A DNA stretch of 35,446 nt from Saprospiraceae bacterium (GCA_022841345.1 JALHRR010000051.1:1-35446); one strand, 5' to 3'. Positions 24,378 to 33,193 are shown, numbered from the stretch's first letter. Notes: generated from the letters alone by a model not told the origin. Numbers and translations: made by a program.

Positions 24378-24385
24378 CAAAAATA
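24378..24385 (-). promoter_or_regulatory. Candidate -7 box for the six-gene operon
   Basis: On the minus strand positions 24385 to 24378 read TATTTTTG, matching TAnnTTTG. It lies about 24 bases before the start codon at 24354. I could not find a clear TTG about 20 bases further upstream, so this is only a candidate. Confidence 0.35.
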
Positions 24386-24934
24386 GATTACAACTTAAAT
24401 ACCCGAATATTTGGAATTTGTTAGTAGTAAAGTCTATTTTTTTACCTGGAGGTAAATTATAAAGCTAAAATTACATAATTCCGGGAAGATTGATGTGGTG
24501 GGTGTGAGTTTTTTGTGGGGGTTTGAGAAGATTGATAAGATTGGGGTTGCGAGTGTGGGTTTTTTGTGGTGAGTTTGGGAAGATTGATAAGATTGCGGTT
24601 GCGGGTGTGAGTTTTTTTTACGATTAGTTTGGAAAGATTGAGGGTGTGAGGGTTGAAGAAATTAGCGAATTGGTGAATTAGTTAATTAGCGAATGAAACA
24701 GCCCGCCAGCCCATTAACAGCCTTATCCCTTATGCCTTATCCCTTATTCCTTTTTCTTTTGCCTTGGCTCTTTTTTCTTTTTCTTTTTCCTTTTGCCTTG
24801 GCTCTTTTTCCTTTTTCTTTTTCCCTTTTTTTTGTCTTTTGCCTTGGCTCTTTTTCTTTTTCCTTTTGCCTTGGCTCTTTTTCCTTTTCCCTTTTGCCTT
24901 CTTACTTCTGAGCTCTGACTTCTAACTTCTAATT
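24386..24934. repeat. Gene-free low-complexity stretch (G/T and C/T tandem repeats)
   Basis: Two types of repeat fill this space. At 24483-24655 there are about four imperfect units starting GAAGATTG (24485, 24527, 24579, about 24632) rich in GGGTTTTTTG words. At 24743-24905 a pyrimidine tract contains GCCTTGGCTC at 24761, 24795, 24841 and 24868, separated by runs of CTTTTT. A short TTAGCGAAT repeat lies between. On the minus strand the tract reads as Lys/Arg-rich codons, which I do not take as a gene. The gap holds no RNA gene I recognise. Confidence 0.85.
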
Positions 24935-26143
24935 TCAGCAGTCTTTGCAATAAAACAATTTATAATTTCCATTAATAAATGGTTTGCGATATGTCACCAG
25001 CATAAGATTTTGTTCATTGCTGACCTTGCTGCAAAAATATCGGCCTATCGCACAATGCACCCTGGGGGAAGGATAAACGGGAACATTCATTTCCTCAAAT
25101 GACCAGCGCTCGATATCGATGACCTTACCTTCATCGATCAAATTCTCAAAAGCCAGATATCCCATATGTTGGGGGTCGAGTTCATCAATAGCCTGTTGCC
25201 TGAGAGCCACGAACATGTGGGATATCCTTTCAGTATATAGATTGAAAGATAAATATGCATCCCACTTGTCCTTAATATTTAAAGCCGGCATTATCCAGAC
25301 AAAAAGAATCAGTAAAGCAGTGCTCCATTTTAATGAATTATGTCCGGAAGACCAAAGTTGAGTGGATTCCTTCGTTTTGTAGGCACTGAAAACTATTAAT
25401 ATGATCATCGCAACATTCCAGGGAAGAACTGCATAATTAGTATTGCCCCCAAGCGGTGAGATCCATGCAATGATTAATAAATGTGTGATTATCGCTACTA
25501 TCACCGACCACTTCCTGGTGGAAGGAAATATTAATCCCAATCCAACCAGTAATTCGACTATTGCCATTCCATATCCCAGTTCTTTCATCTCCAGCAACTG
25601 TGAATCCTGAGTTACTTTAAACAAGCCCATCATCATGGACGGATATACATTCTCTATGAATTCTGTAGAAAACTTGTGCAATCCGCTCCAGGCATAGGTC
25701 CCGATCAGCAGAATCCGGATATAATTGAGCACTTGCTGGCTGCTGCTTTTATCCTTTTTATCCCTTACCCGGAAGTACCAAATAAAAGGAATGAACATCA
25801 GAAAATATATGTAAACCCAGGGCTGTAATCGCATCTGATCCAATAAGACTAAGAGAATCATAATACTGATTAATGCAATTACAAGCGAGCTTTTCTTTCG
25901 GATGATATTGGCAATAGTAATCAGAAGGAGTAGGCCAAGTAAAAAGTAATGAACGCCTGCCCCAAGGTCTGAAAGTGCCGGATGAAACGGTATCATTGGA
26001 AATAAACGATCATGATGCCACAGCGGAAGCGTGATAAAAATGCCTATGAGAAAGCAAATACAGACTGACTTGTAAATAACCATAAGACGCTGCTCGGCTG
26101 TCCAGGTGGAGGGCTTAAACTTTAGGGATAATCTTTTAGACAT
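24935..26143 (-). CDS. DoxX/HTTM-like polytopic membrane protein
   Basis: A 402-residue membrane protein with about nine to ten hydrophobic segments, followed by a soluble tail of about 100 residues. The segment YAWSGLHKFSTEFIENVYP and the later GYGMAIVELLVGLGLIF recall DoxX and HTTM-type proteins (HKF/ExxxG features), a group including vitamin-K-carboxylase-like and quinone-linked proteins. The extramembrane C-terminus carries Cys-His and Cys-x-x-x-x-x-x-x pairs (CAIGRYFCSK, FYCKDC). Exact family uncertain. It is 85 bases after the barrel gene on the same strand. The C-terminal Cys residues might be functional or just structural. Confidence 0.7.
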   Translation of the reverse strand: MSKRLSLKFKPSTWTAEQRLMVIYKSVCICFLIGIFITLPLWHHDRLFPMIPFHPALSDLGAGVHYFLLGLLLLITIANIIRKKSSLVIALISIMILLVLLDQMRLQPWVYIYFLMFIPFIWYFRVRDKKDKSSSQQVLNYIRILLIGTYAWSGLHKFSTEFIENVYPSMMMGLFKVTQDSQLLEMKELGYGMAIVELLVGLGLIFPSTRKWSVIVAIITHLLIIAWISPLGGNTNYAVLPWNVAMIILIVFSAYKTKESTQLWSSGHNSLKWSTALLILFVWIMPALNIKDKWDAYLSFNLYTERISHMFVALRQQAIDELDPQHMGYLAFENLIDEGKVIDIERWSFEEMNVPVYPSPRVHCAIGRYFCSKVSNEQNLMLVTYRKPFINGNYKLFYCKDC

Positions 26144-26228
26144 AATTACATGCTTCGAATCTTTTAAAGAGACTTACTACATGCAATTATAATTAATTAA
26201 GTGGTAGAAAATTGATTTTCTGCGAATA

Positions 26229-26999
26229 TCATTCAAGTGGTATTTGATCCTGTTCAGATTGCTTTTTCTTATTCCAGATAATCCCTACACCCAGCCTGAG
26301 GCTTTGCATTTCACCAAAATTAGTATTTAAGCGAGATTCGGGAGTGTCCCTGGATGTAACAAGCCTTTGATATGAAAGTATAAAGTTATAAGTTAGTCGT
26401 TCCGCATTAATACCATAAATAATTCCCAATCCGGGACGTAATAAAAGGTCCGATTCATATTCTTCCCGATTTTTTGCTTTCAGGTAGTCTCCTTCATAAC
26501 TTTTAAATTGCTCTTCTTCCCCGTAGAATGACCTACGGGTTTCGCTTGAAAATTGCTCACGAAAGAAGTTAAAAGCAAATCCCACATTAATTTCCAGTGT
26601 CAAATACTGATTCCCTCTTTTCAGGATATACGGCCAAAGATAAATGCCAGAGTATACACCATGGACGCGATGAACATGATTTACGTTGCGGTATGTCCAG
26701 TTGTAGCTTTCTCTTTCTTCTTCTGAATGTATCCGATGACCCATAAATTGATATCCCCCCTGAACTCCAAAAGCACTTTCCTTTGCATCAAAATGCATCC
26801 TGCTTTCAACAGCAAAACTCCATGAAGGCAGGTAAGAAATGTCTGTCAATCCGGGATCAGGTTTGTAAAGAAACTTTGTCCTGTTAGTTAAACCGGACAA
26901 TCCTGATTCAATATGTATCCCGAATTCAGGCTGAGCAGCAAGAGGTGTCATCCCGGTAAAACTCAAAATCAGTAATAATATGTATTGATACTCTTTCAT
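26229..26999 (-). CDS. Outer-membrane beta-barrel-like protein
   Basis: A 256-residue protein with signal peptide (MKEYQYILLLILSFTGMTPLAAQ). I choose the ATG at 26999; an in-frame TTG at 27014 lies upstream. The mature part consists of alternating hydrophobic/polar strands with the GxG and aromatic pattern of barrels (FGVQGGYQFMGHR, YLTLEINVGFAFNFF, LRPGLGIIYGI, SLRLGVGIIW). This fits porin-like or OmpA/OprD-type eight- to ten-strand barrels, with no clear name. It follows the second beta-propeller lipoprotein gene by 15 bases and is probably co-transcribed. Function inferred only from shape. Confidence 0.72.
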   Translation of the reverse strand: MKEYQYILLLILSFTGMTPLAAQPEFGIHIESGLSGLTNRTKFLYKPDPGLTDISYLPSWSFAVESRMHFDAKESAFGVQGGYQFMGHRIHSEEERESYNWTYRNVNHVHRVHGVYSGIYLWPYILKRGNQYLTLEINVGFAFNFFREQFSSETRRSFYGEEEQFKSYEGDYLKAKNREEYESDLLLRPGLGIIYGINAERLTYNFILSYQRLVTSRDTPESRLNTNFGEMQSLRLGVGIIWNKKKQSEQDQIPLE

Positions 27000-27014
27000 A
27001 ACTTTTAGTTTCAA

Positions 27015-28265
27015 TTATTTGAATGGCCATTTGAAGCAGTGCAGTGTAAAATCATCAGTAGCCAAAATTATCTTGTCCTGACTTTCAATGTATAGTGAAT
27101 TTCCTGCAATATAAATGGCATCGCCCATGTCAGCTACATCAAGGTTCCCCAATATACTGCCATCATGGAGATCATAAATACTGAGATTTTTATTATAGTT
27201 TCCTTTAATCAAAGCCATAGCTTTATTTGGATGAAAAACTAAATGTCGATTAAAGTCACTATAGCTAATATCTTTAGCTGACCATAATTTTTTACCTGTA
27301 TCCGGGTCTACAGATATGAGCTCCCTACCCTCCAGCAGATAAATCTTTCCTGCATTAGTGTAGGGATGGTACTCAGAAATTGGAAGTGTCCATATGATGG
27401 AGCCATCCCTCGTATCAATTGCTGCAAATCCGGAATCATTATCTAATCCAGTCAATAACATTTGATCCAATATGCCTAATTTTGTGATATGGAGACCATA
27501 AGTTGCGTCATCCGTAGAAAAATCCTTTATCCTTACATTCCGATACGTATCGTCCTCAAGATTAATTTCAATAAAATTCAAAAAATATATCCCGTTCTCC
27601 CGCTTCTTGTATGTTGCGTACAATTTTGAAGAATTGGAATCTATCAAGATAGGAGTGTTATAAATATTGAAGTTAGATCCTTCTACACTAATTAATAAAG
27701 TTAGCTCTCTGCTGACAGGATCAAGTTTATATATATGATTCAAAACTTCTGAACCTCCCGGAGCCAAACGATCTATTGAGAAAATATAAAGTTTGTCGTT
27801 CCATTTTTCAACTGATACCGGTGATCCTGCAAAGCCGGGCAAATCCCACATCCTTCCCCACTCTATAAAAGCCCCATTCGTTTTATTTATTACTGTAAAA
27901 TATCCTCCCCCAGATTTCTGAAAAAACATAAGCCGATCAGGTGTTTCGATGATTTCAAAATCTCCCAGTATCTCATTACCTGGCTCAGGCATATAAATCC
28001 AAACTGGAGCCCCATCGACTATCGAAACTGCCTGAATCATTCTGGATGAAACTAAAAGAATCAAATTCGAAGTTGTTTTCAGACTAGCAATATTGTCAAA
28101 TTCTCCACCTGGTTCAAGTGTCTGTGACCATTGATGTTCAAATGAAGAACTAGCATAATATGGTACTTGTGGATCATAGTCCGGAAGAAAACCGGATTCT
28201 TTTCGACATGCACTTGTAAGGAGCAACATTAAAAGACTTCCCAACAAGATGTATTTAAATTTCAT
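27015..28265 (-). CDS. Beta-propeller lipoprotein (second of two tandem paralogues)
   Basis: A 416-residue lipoprotein. The start at 28265 gives MKFKYILLGSLLMLLLTSACRKESG with lipobox LTSAC; an earlier in-frame start would lie inside the previous gene. The mature region contains repeated strands of the PQQ/WD-type propeller (VDGAPVWIYMPEPG, TRDGSIIWTLPI, PDTGKKLWSAKD) and ends FTLHCFKWPFK. It shares this ending, the lipobox region and most of its layout with the next gene upstream, so the pair arose by tandem duplication. Binding or scaffold role likely; no catalytic residues are evident. The last base of the CDS is 15 bases before the barrel gene. Confidence 0.8.
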   Translation of the reverse strand: MKFKYILLGSLLMLLLTSACRKESGFLPDYDPQVPYYASSSFEHQWSQTLEPGGEFDNIASLKTTSNLILLVSSRMIQAVSIVDGAPVWIYMPEPGNEILGDFEIIETPDRLMFFQKSGGGYFTVINKTNGAFIEWGRMWDLPGFAGSPVSVEKWNDKLYIFSIDRLAPGGSEVLNHIYKLDPVSRELTLLISVEGSNFNIYNTPILIDSNSSKLYATYKKRENGIYFLNFIEINLEDDTYRNVRIKDFSTDDATYGLHITKLGILDQMLLTGLDNDSGFAAIDTRDGSIIWTLPISEYHPYTNAGKIYLLEGRELISVDPDTGKKLWSAKDISYSDFNRHLVFHPNKAMALIKGNYNKNLSIYDLHDGSILGNLDVADMGDAIYIAGNSLYIESQDKIILATDDFTLHCFKWPFK

Positions 28266-28281
28266 AATTAAAATTCTATAT

Positions 28282-29541
28282 TTATTTAAAAGGCCATTTG
28301 AAGCAATGCAGTGTAAAATCATCTGTTCCTACCACCCATGCATCCAGTTTTTCAATATATAATGGATTAGTTGTGAAGTGTTTGGCATCACCTAATGATG
28401 AAGCTTCCAATTTTAAGAGCATAGACCCATCGTGTAGGTCCAATATTCCTAAAGAGCTGCGGTAATTATGATATTTAATAGCTAAATCTTTGTTCGGATA
28501 GAAGTCAATTCCAGTGCTGCTGATAAAATATCCCTCATTCAACCATATTTGTTTGCCTGTCAGGATATCGACATTTAAAAACTGTACTATGGACGATAAA
28601 TAAAGCCTGCCTTCATGATAAAATGGATAAAAAGTTTCTGAATCACCCGCAACCACCCCTCCTTTTTTATTCCAAACTACAGACCCATCTCCTATGTTAA
28701 TAGCTGTAGTACCAAATTCTGAACCCAGCTCAATAAGAAGAAGATTGTTCTGTTTAACCATAGGAATGTGCACAGGCACGTAAGCATGTAATGATAATGT
28801 TAATTGAATGCGTTGTTTTCTGTAGCTTTGGTTAACAAGATCTATTTCCAGAAAATTCATTTGTCGGATACCATCTTTATCAGCGCGAAAGTAAACATAT
28901 GCTTTCGAGTCTACGGTGTCTATAAGGATTCTCTTTACATGAGAACTAGAGTGAACACCTTCTTCGCTGGCTAATAATTTAACACTCATGTCAAATGGAT
29001 CTAACTCATAAACATTATGAAGACCCATATCATCACCAGGTTCATAAAAATGCCTGGTATAAACAATAATTTTGTCATTCCATTTTTCTACTGATGATGG
29101 CCATCCCTGAATGCCCGGCATATCAAAGAACCTTTTTCTTTCAATTAACTGCCCTGTATTTTTATCAAGAATTGTCATAATTCCCCATCCGATTTGGAAC
29201 AATATCAGCTTATCTCCTGTCTCAATCAGATCTGAATCTTCCCAGATTGTTTGATCATGCTCCGGTTCATATTTCCATAGCATCGCCCCAGTCTCCATAG
29301 AAAATGCCCCCAACCAGCGCGACGTAATCAGAAGAATCATGTCTGAGGTGTGTTTTACCCCTCTAAGAAAGTTTTCTCTCTCACCTGGCTCAACAGACTG
29401 TGACCACAGATGCTCAATGGGCACATCGCTATAGTATGGCTCTCCCCTATTGTAGTCAGGAATTAAACCTGATTCTTTTCGACAAGCACTTGTAAGTATC
29501 AACATTAACAGGCTTACCAATAAGATGTAATAAAATTTCAT
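28282..29541 (-). CDS. Beta-propeller lipoprotein (first of two tandem paralogues)
   Basis: A 419-residue lipoprotein with lipobox ILTSAC. It has PQQ-like propeller strands such as METGAMLWKYEPEHD, IGDGSVVWNKKGG and ILTGKQIWLNEG and the same C-terminus FTLHCFKWPFK as the following gene, 16 bases away. The two are clear paralogues along their whole length but well diverged. As the start of a minus-strand operon that continues to the barrel gene, it may be the surface partner of the barrel, though nothing in the sequence proves this. Confidence 0.8.
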   Translation of the reverse strand: MKFYYILLVSLLMLILTSACRKESGLIPDYNRGEPYYSDVPIEHLWSQSVEPGERENFLRGVKHTSDMILLITSRWLGAFSMETGAMLWKYEPEHDQTIWEDSDLIETGDKLILFQIGWGIMTILDKNTGQLIERKRFFDMPGIQGWPSSVEKWNDKIIVYTRHFYEPGDDMGLHNVYELDPFDMSVKLLASEEGVHSSSHVKRILIDTVDSKAYVYFRADKDGIRQMNFLEIDLVNQSYRKQRIQLTLSLHAYVPVHIPMVKQNNLLLIELGSEFGTTAINIGDGSVVWNKKGGVVAGDSETFYPFYHEGRLYLSSIVQFLNVDILTGKQIWLNEGYFISSTGIDFYPNKDLAIKYHNYRSSLGILDLHDGSMLLKLEASSLGDAKHFTTNPLYIEKLDAWVVGTDDFTLHCFKWPFK

Positions 29542-29907
29542 GATTTAGGTTCTTTGATTTAATCAATCAAATATTTATGCAATATACGAATTCCTGATAA
29601 TCTATTTACGGAATCAAAGCAAACTAAAGCAGCTAATGATTCATGTATCGTCTTCTATTTGCTTTGCTTTTCTCCGGTAAATCATAATACAGGTCAAAAG
29701 TAAAAGTGTTCACTCGCATGTTTTTATGAAATAATGCTTGAATCACATATTTATTTCTCTAATATTGATACAAATCATTCAGGCATTTTACCTTGCATTT
29801 TATCATTATCACAAATTTAACATGCCAATCCAAACGTTCGTAGCAGTCCTTTTCCCTCCTTTCCCACGAGTTTGCTACCTTTGTCACTGCAATCAATCCG
29901 GCAACTC
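29542..29907. other. Divergent intergenic region before the endonuclease gene
   Basis: 366 bases with no gene. AT-rich, with one recognisable promoter box at 29876-29883 for the plus-strand gene. I see no box of the TAnnTTTG kind on the minus strand for the lipoprotein operon. The repeated ATTTCTCTAATATTGA-type words are not organised. Confidence 0.7.
29876..29883 (+). promoter_or_regulatory. Bacteroidota-type -7 box for the endonuclease gene
   Basis: TACCTTTG matches the TAnnTTTG consensus and lies 25 bases before the ATG at 29908. About 22 bases upstream is a T-rich CCTTTTCCC rather than a TTG, so the -33 box is weak. Transcription would start near 29890, leaving a leader of about 18 bases. 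Confidence 0.45.
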
Positions 29908-30987
29908 ATGTATCGCTTTAAATTTGTGCTCTTCCTTCTGATTTTTCTGAATGCTGGATTCATCCGTGCACAACACGTTGCTGTATTTCCCGGCTTGAGT
30001 GGAGAAACGCTTGCAGATGCGATGCGGGAAGCTTTCCGGCCCAATTTTGTATTTTCATACGGAGATGCACGAGACACGCTGTTTTCAAGAATTCTTGTAG
30101 AAAATGATAGTCTGAGCTGCCTTTACACTGATTTCACTATTTATCTAGACCCCAACCAGGATCCTACTGAGGATGCATTTGCAAAAGGATTAAATACTGA
30201 ACATCTCTGGCCCAGATCCAAAGGCGCCTCACACGTGCAGGCTGAAGCAAATATGTACCATATCTTTCCGACAAGGGAAAATGTGAATAATGACAGAGGC
30301 AATCTTCCCTTCAGCGATATTCCGGATCCGCAGTCTAATTGGTGGTATTATAAAACTATCAAGACAGCAAATATACCTGCAACTAATAAGGACTTGTATT
30401 CAGAAATAGGCCAGGGATTTTTTGAGCCGGCAGAAGGAGTGAAAGGTGATGTGGCCAGGGCTATGTTTTACTTTTATACCATTTACAGACCGGAAGCAGA
30501 TGCTGCAGATCCTGCATTTTTTGCACCCCAAAGAGCTACACTCTGTCAATGGCATTTTGATGATCCGGTCGATTCAGCAGAATGGGAAAGAAATGAATTA
30601 ATTGCCCAATACCAGGATGGTAAAGAAAATCCATTTATTCTGGATTGCACAGCTGCTCAGAGAGCTTATTGTCCGGAGTTTCAAAATGATTGCATCATTT
30701 CTTCTACAGAAAATGTGTCGTTCAGCTATGAACTTCAGGGCAGAATTTTTCCTTTACCATGTGAATCTGATTGCACTTTGGAAGTTAATTTACCGGCATC
30801 AGGAGATCTGAATATTATTCAAATGGATATATTGGGAAATACAATTTCGAATGATTCATGGAGTAATTTGCCGGCAGGAATACAAAATCTTCAGCTTCAG
30901 CAGCATCAGCAATCTTCAGCAGGACGTATTTATTTAATCCGTCTTACAACAAGTGATGGATTATATCAGATTTTCCTTAAGGGTTAA
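29908..30987 (+). CDS. Secreted endonuclease I family nuclease with C-terminal sorting-like tail
   Basis: A 359-residue nuclease starting MYRFKFVLFLLIFLNAGFIRAQ, a signal peptide; an upstream in-frame TTG at 29872 is unlikely. The His-Me finger core is NTEHLWPRS (96-104, with His99 as general base), followed by ANMYHIFPTRENVNNDRGN, as in EndA/endonuclease I relatives, which cut DNA and RNA outside the cell. Cysteines at ~71 and beyond are consistent with secretion. The last 75 residues form a beta-rich region ending GRIYLIRLTTSDGLYQIFLKG, resembling a T9SS type A sorting domain. Nutrient scavenging or biofilm-DNA degradation is the usual role. A Bacteroidota promoter precedes it. Confidence 0.9.
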   Translation: MYRFKFVLFLLIFLNAGFIRAQHVAVFPGLSGETLADAMREAFRPNFVFSYGDARDTLFSRILVENDSLSCLYTDFTIYLDPNQDPTEDAFAKGLNTEHLWPRSKGASHVQAEANMYHIFPTRENVNNDRGNLPFSDIPDPQSNWWYYKTIKTANIPATNKDLYSEIGQGFFEPAEGVKGDVARAMFYFYTIYRPEADAADPAFFAPQRATLCQWHFDDPVDSAEWERNELIAQYQDGKENPFILDCTAAQRAYCPEFQNDCIISSTENVSFSYELQGRIFPLPCESDCTLEVNLPASGDLNIIQMDILGNTISNDSWSNLPAGIQNLQLQQHQQSSAGRIYLIRLTTSDGLYQIFLKG

Positions 30988-31503
30988 AATCCATAAAAAA
31001 TAATTAAGAAACTTTTATCAGTTTAGATGTAGTGATGATTAATGTGTCATAGCTCCAGTTTTCGGACTTGTTCCAAAAAAAATACTCGGTGGTAGGAGCA
31101 GGTTCCCACCTTGTAGAATAAGACGTATAAAATGGTTTTGAGTGAAGCGGCCATGACCGGTACTGTGTGAGCACTCACAAATGCCGAGCAGATATGGAGA
31201 TGACCTGAGAGAAATAAACAGGAACAACAAATGCTAAGGCGAGTTTAGCGGGCATAGTGAAGCGAAAACGCATTTTTAGGCTTAGGCTACACAGTGGGCG
31301 GCTTTTTTTTGTTTTTTTGGCTGTTGAAAAAAAAGAAAAGCCCGACCGGCTTGAGGTCAATTAGAAGTAGTTAATTCCAAATGATTTCAATTAGAAGAAG
31401 TAACACTACTATTTTGATTCTATATACCTGAATCATTCATAGCGTTAATTTCCTCCATCAACCAATTACAAATTAAACTGTTTGTGAGCTATATTCTGCT
31501 ACT
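30988..31503. other. Gene-free region with GC-richer structured segment
   Basis: 516 bases without a credible gene. Between about 31050 and 31360 the base use differs from the AT-rich flanks, with several small inverted repeats (for example GGTGG/CCACC near 31090-31110 and GAGCACTC near 31168) and ending in GGCGGC followed by runs of T (31298-31318). On the minus strand two short frames read MPAKLALAFVVPVYFSQ and similar, without family match that I know. It could be a relic of a mobile element or a structured RNA. Confidence 0.5.
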
Positions 31504-32544
31504 ATGATCAGACCAAAAACGGGTATTTTAATTGTAAATCTCGGCACTCCGGATTCTCCGGAACCCAAAGATGTGTACAAGTATTTACAGGAATTTCTGC
31601 TCGATCCAAGAGTTATCGACATTGCTCCCATCTCCAGAAATTTACTGGTACGTGGCATCATCGTTCCTTTTAGACACAAAAAATCAGCCAAGCTGTATAA
31701 AAAACTGTGGACATCTGAAGGCTCCCCTCTCAAAGTGTATGGATACAAAGTAGAGAAAATGTTGCAGCAAGAAATGGGATCTGAATTTAAAGTGGTTCTT
31801 GCCATGCGGTATCAGTCTCCTTCTATAGAAGATGGATTGAATGAATTGATCAAATCAGGTGTGGACAGAATTGTAGTTTTCCCAATGTTTCCACAATATG
31901 CTTCTGCTTCCACCGGATCTGTTCATGCGAAAGTCCTGGAAATTGTATCAAAATATCAGATAGTTCCGGAATTGCATTTGGTGCATTCATACCCTGAACA
32001 TCCTGGAATGATTAAAGTATTTGCAGATAATGCGCGACAATTTAATTTGGGGGAATACGATCATTTCTTGATGAGTTTTCATGGTATTCCTCAGCGGCAA
32101 ATGCGAAAGGCATCTATTGACAATCACTGTCTGCAGTCTGAGAATTGTTGTCAGCAAGTCTGTGATGCCAACAGATTCTGCTACTCTGCCCAATGTTATC
32201 GAACAGCTACTGCACTTACCAAAGAATTGGGCATTCCACCTGAAAAATATACTGTTTGTTTTCAAAGCAGATTGGGCAATGATCCATGGATACAGCCATA
32301 TACCAGCGAGGTTATCAAAGAAAGATATAATGCCGGCGATCGAAAAATGCTTGTTTTTTGTCCTGCATTTGTGTCTGATTGCCTGGAAACAACTGTGGAA
32401 ATATCAGATGAGTATCATGAGGAATTTATTGAGCTGGGAGGTGAAAAGCTGGATCTTGTGCCGAGTTTAAATGATCATCCTGAGTGGGTGAAGGCGATGA
32501 AGGATATTGTTTTGGGGCATTTGCCGGGGTGGGTGAAAAAGTAA
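31504..32544 (+). CDS. hemH: Ferrochelatase with internal cysteine cluster
   Basis: A 346-residue ferrochelatase, which inserts ferrous iron into protoporphyrin IX (or coproporphyrin III in the other branch) as the last metal step of haem synthesis. ILIVNLGTPDSPE at the N-terminus, SFHGIP with the catalytic His193, and CPAFVSDCLETTVEI with Glu295 are diagnostic. Between 209 and 231 lies a cluster C209, C215, C216, C220, C226, C231 (CLQSENCCQQVC...CYSAQC). Some bacterial ferrochelatases have an internal 2Fe-2S cluster in this region; four of these cysteines could be its ligands. Length is standard. It stands alone on the plus strand with 516 bases of odd DNA before it. Confidence 0.95.
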   Translation: MIRPKTGILIVNLGTPDSPEPKDVYKYLQEFLLDPRVIDIAPISRNLLVRGIIVPFRHKKSAKLYKKLWTSEGSPLKVYGYKVEKMLQQEMGSEFKVVLAMRYQSPSIEDGLNELIKSGVDRIVVFPMFPQYASASTGSVHAKVLEIVSKYQIVPELHLVHSYPEHPGMIKVFADNARQFNLGEYDHFLMSFHGIPQRQMRKASIDNHCLQSENCCQQVCDANRFCYSAQCYRTATALTKELGIPPEKYTVCFQSRLGNDPWIQPYTSEVIKERYNAGDRKMLVFCPAFVSDCLETTVEISDEYHEEFIELGGEKLDLVPSLNDHPEWVKAMKDIVLGHLPGWVKK

Positions 32545-32667
32545 GATTTTTTGTTGTCTCTTTAAAGCTGAATCCTTAGAAATTCAAAGTCTATCTGGTT
32601 ACCCAACTTTGGATTTCAAAAGCATCAGCTTAATGATTTTACTGCGGTGTGTATATTCATTTTTCTT

Positions 32668-32707
32668 TTACTTTTGCCTTGATGCAAAAGTAACAAAAGA
32701 TCAAGGC
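32668..32707. repeat. Two mutually exclusive hairpins
   Basis: TTACTTTTGC (32668-32677) pairs with GCAAAAGTAA (32684-32693). Alternatively GCCTTGAT (32676-32683) pairs with ATCAAGGC (32700-32707). The two stems share bases, so only one can form at a time. This arrangement looks like a repeat with an attenuator-like fold; it comes about 120 bases after the hemH stop. Confidence 0.65.
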
Positions 32708-33001
32708 TGTTTAAAATTTCCTTGTTTTCTACGCTTCTCTCCACTCAGCGCATGCAAAGCCGCTCGCTTATTTAATTTGTAATATAATCAAGCTTATATT
32801 TCTATTACAAGAATTGGCAAAAACAAGAGATTTTCGACTTTGCTCGTCTTCCTTGCCTGCTTATTAGTCGTCAAATTCAGTTTGACAACTGTGTTGCGAG
32901 CAGCTTGAAAAGCTACGGAAATTTTAAAAGGCCGGGTTTAACAGCCAACGTCCAGTAAGACAAAATCAATCCTAAAATTACTCTTAATCCACTTGGCACA
33001 C

Positions 33002-33096
33002 AACTCCGTAAGGAGTTTAATGTGGATAACCCCGGGCAAGTGAAGCGTAGCCCGGGGTAGTTTGGAATCTAAACCTGAACTCCGTAGGTGTTCAAC
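33002..33096. repeat. AACTCCGTA repeats around a GC-rich hairpin
   Basis: AACTCC-GTAA-GGAGTT forms a hairpin at 33002-33017. A related AACTCCGTAGGTGTTCAAC occurs at 33078-33096. Between them CCCCGGGC (33030-33037) pairs with GCCCGGGG (33050-33057) around AAGTGAAGCGTA. The GC content of the stem is far above the surroundings, suggesting a defined repeat unit. Confidence 0.65.
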
Positions 33097-33193
33097 TATG
33101 AATGGCTTAAGCAATTACAATATAGCTGTTACTATGTCAGAAAATTCGTTTGACTTTATTCAACACTTTCAAACAGTTCCAATGGGCCTCAAA

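Larger units (their letters stand above)
32545..33193. other. Gene-free repeat-rich region between hemH and the FISUMP gene
   Basis: 649 bases with no supported gene. It contains a double hairpin at 32668-32707, a GTCAAA-TTCAG-TTTGAC hairpin at 32870-32886, and the AACTCCGTA(A)GG repeat with a GC-rich hairpin at 33002-33096. Such small repeats are widespread in intergenic DNA of Bacteroidota, as I recall; a plus-strand frame over 33062-33283 overlaps the FISUMP gene in antisense and is not credible. Confidence 0.7.

Noticed and set aside
24744-24950. Lys/Arg-rich small protein on the minus strand
   Set aside because: It is the translation of a C/T-rich low-complexity tract that also overlaps the end of a real gene.
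31039-31360. Two short minus-strand genes before hemH
   Set aside because: Their frames overlap each other, lack any family match I know and lie in a stretch that looks like repeat or RNA sequence.
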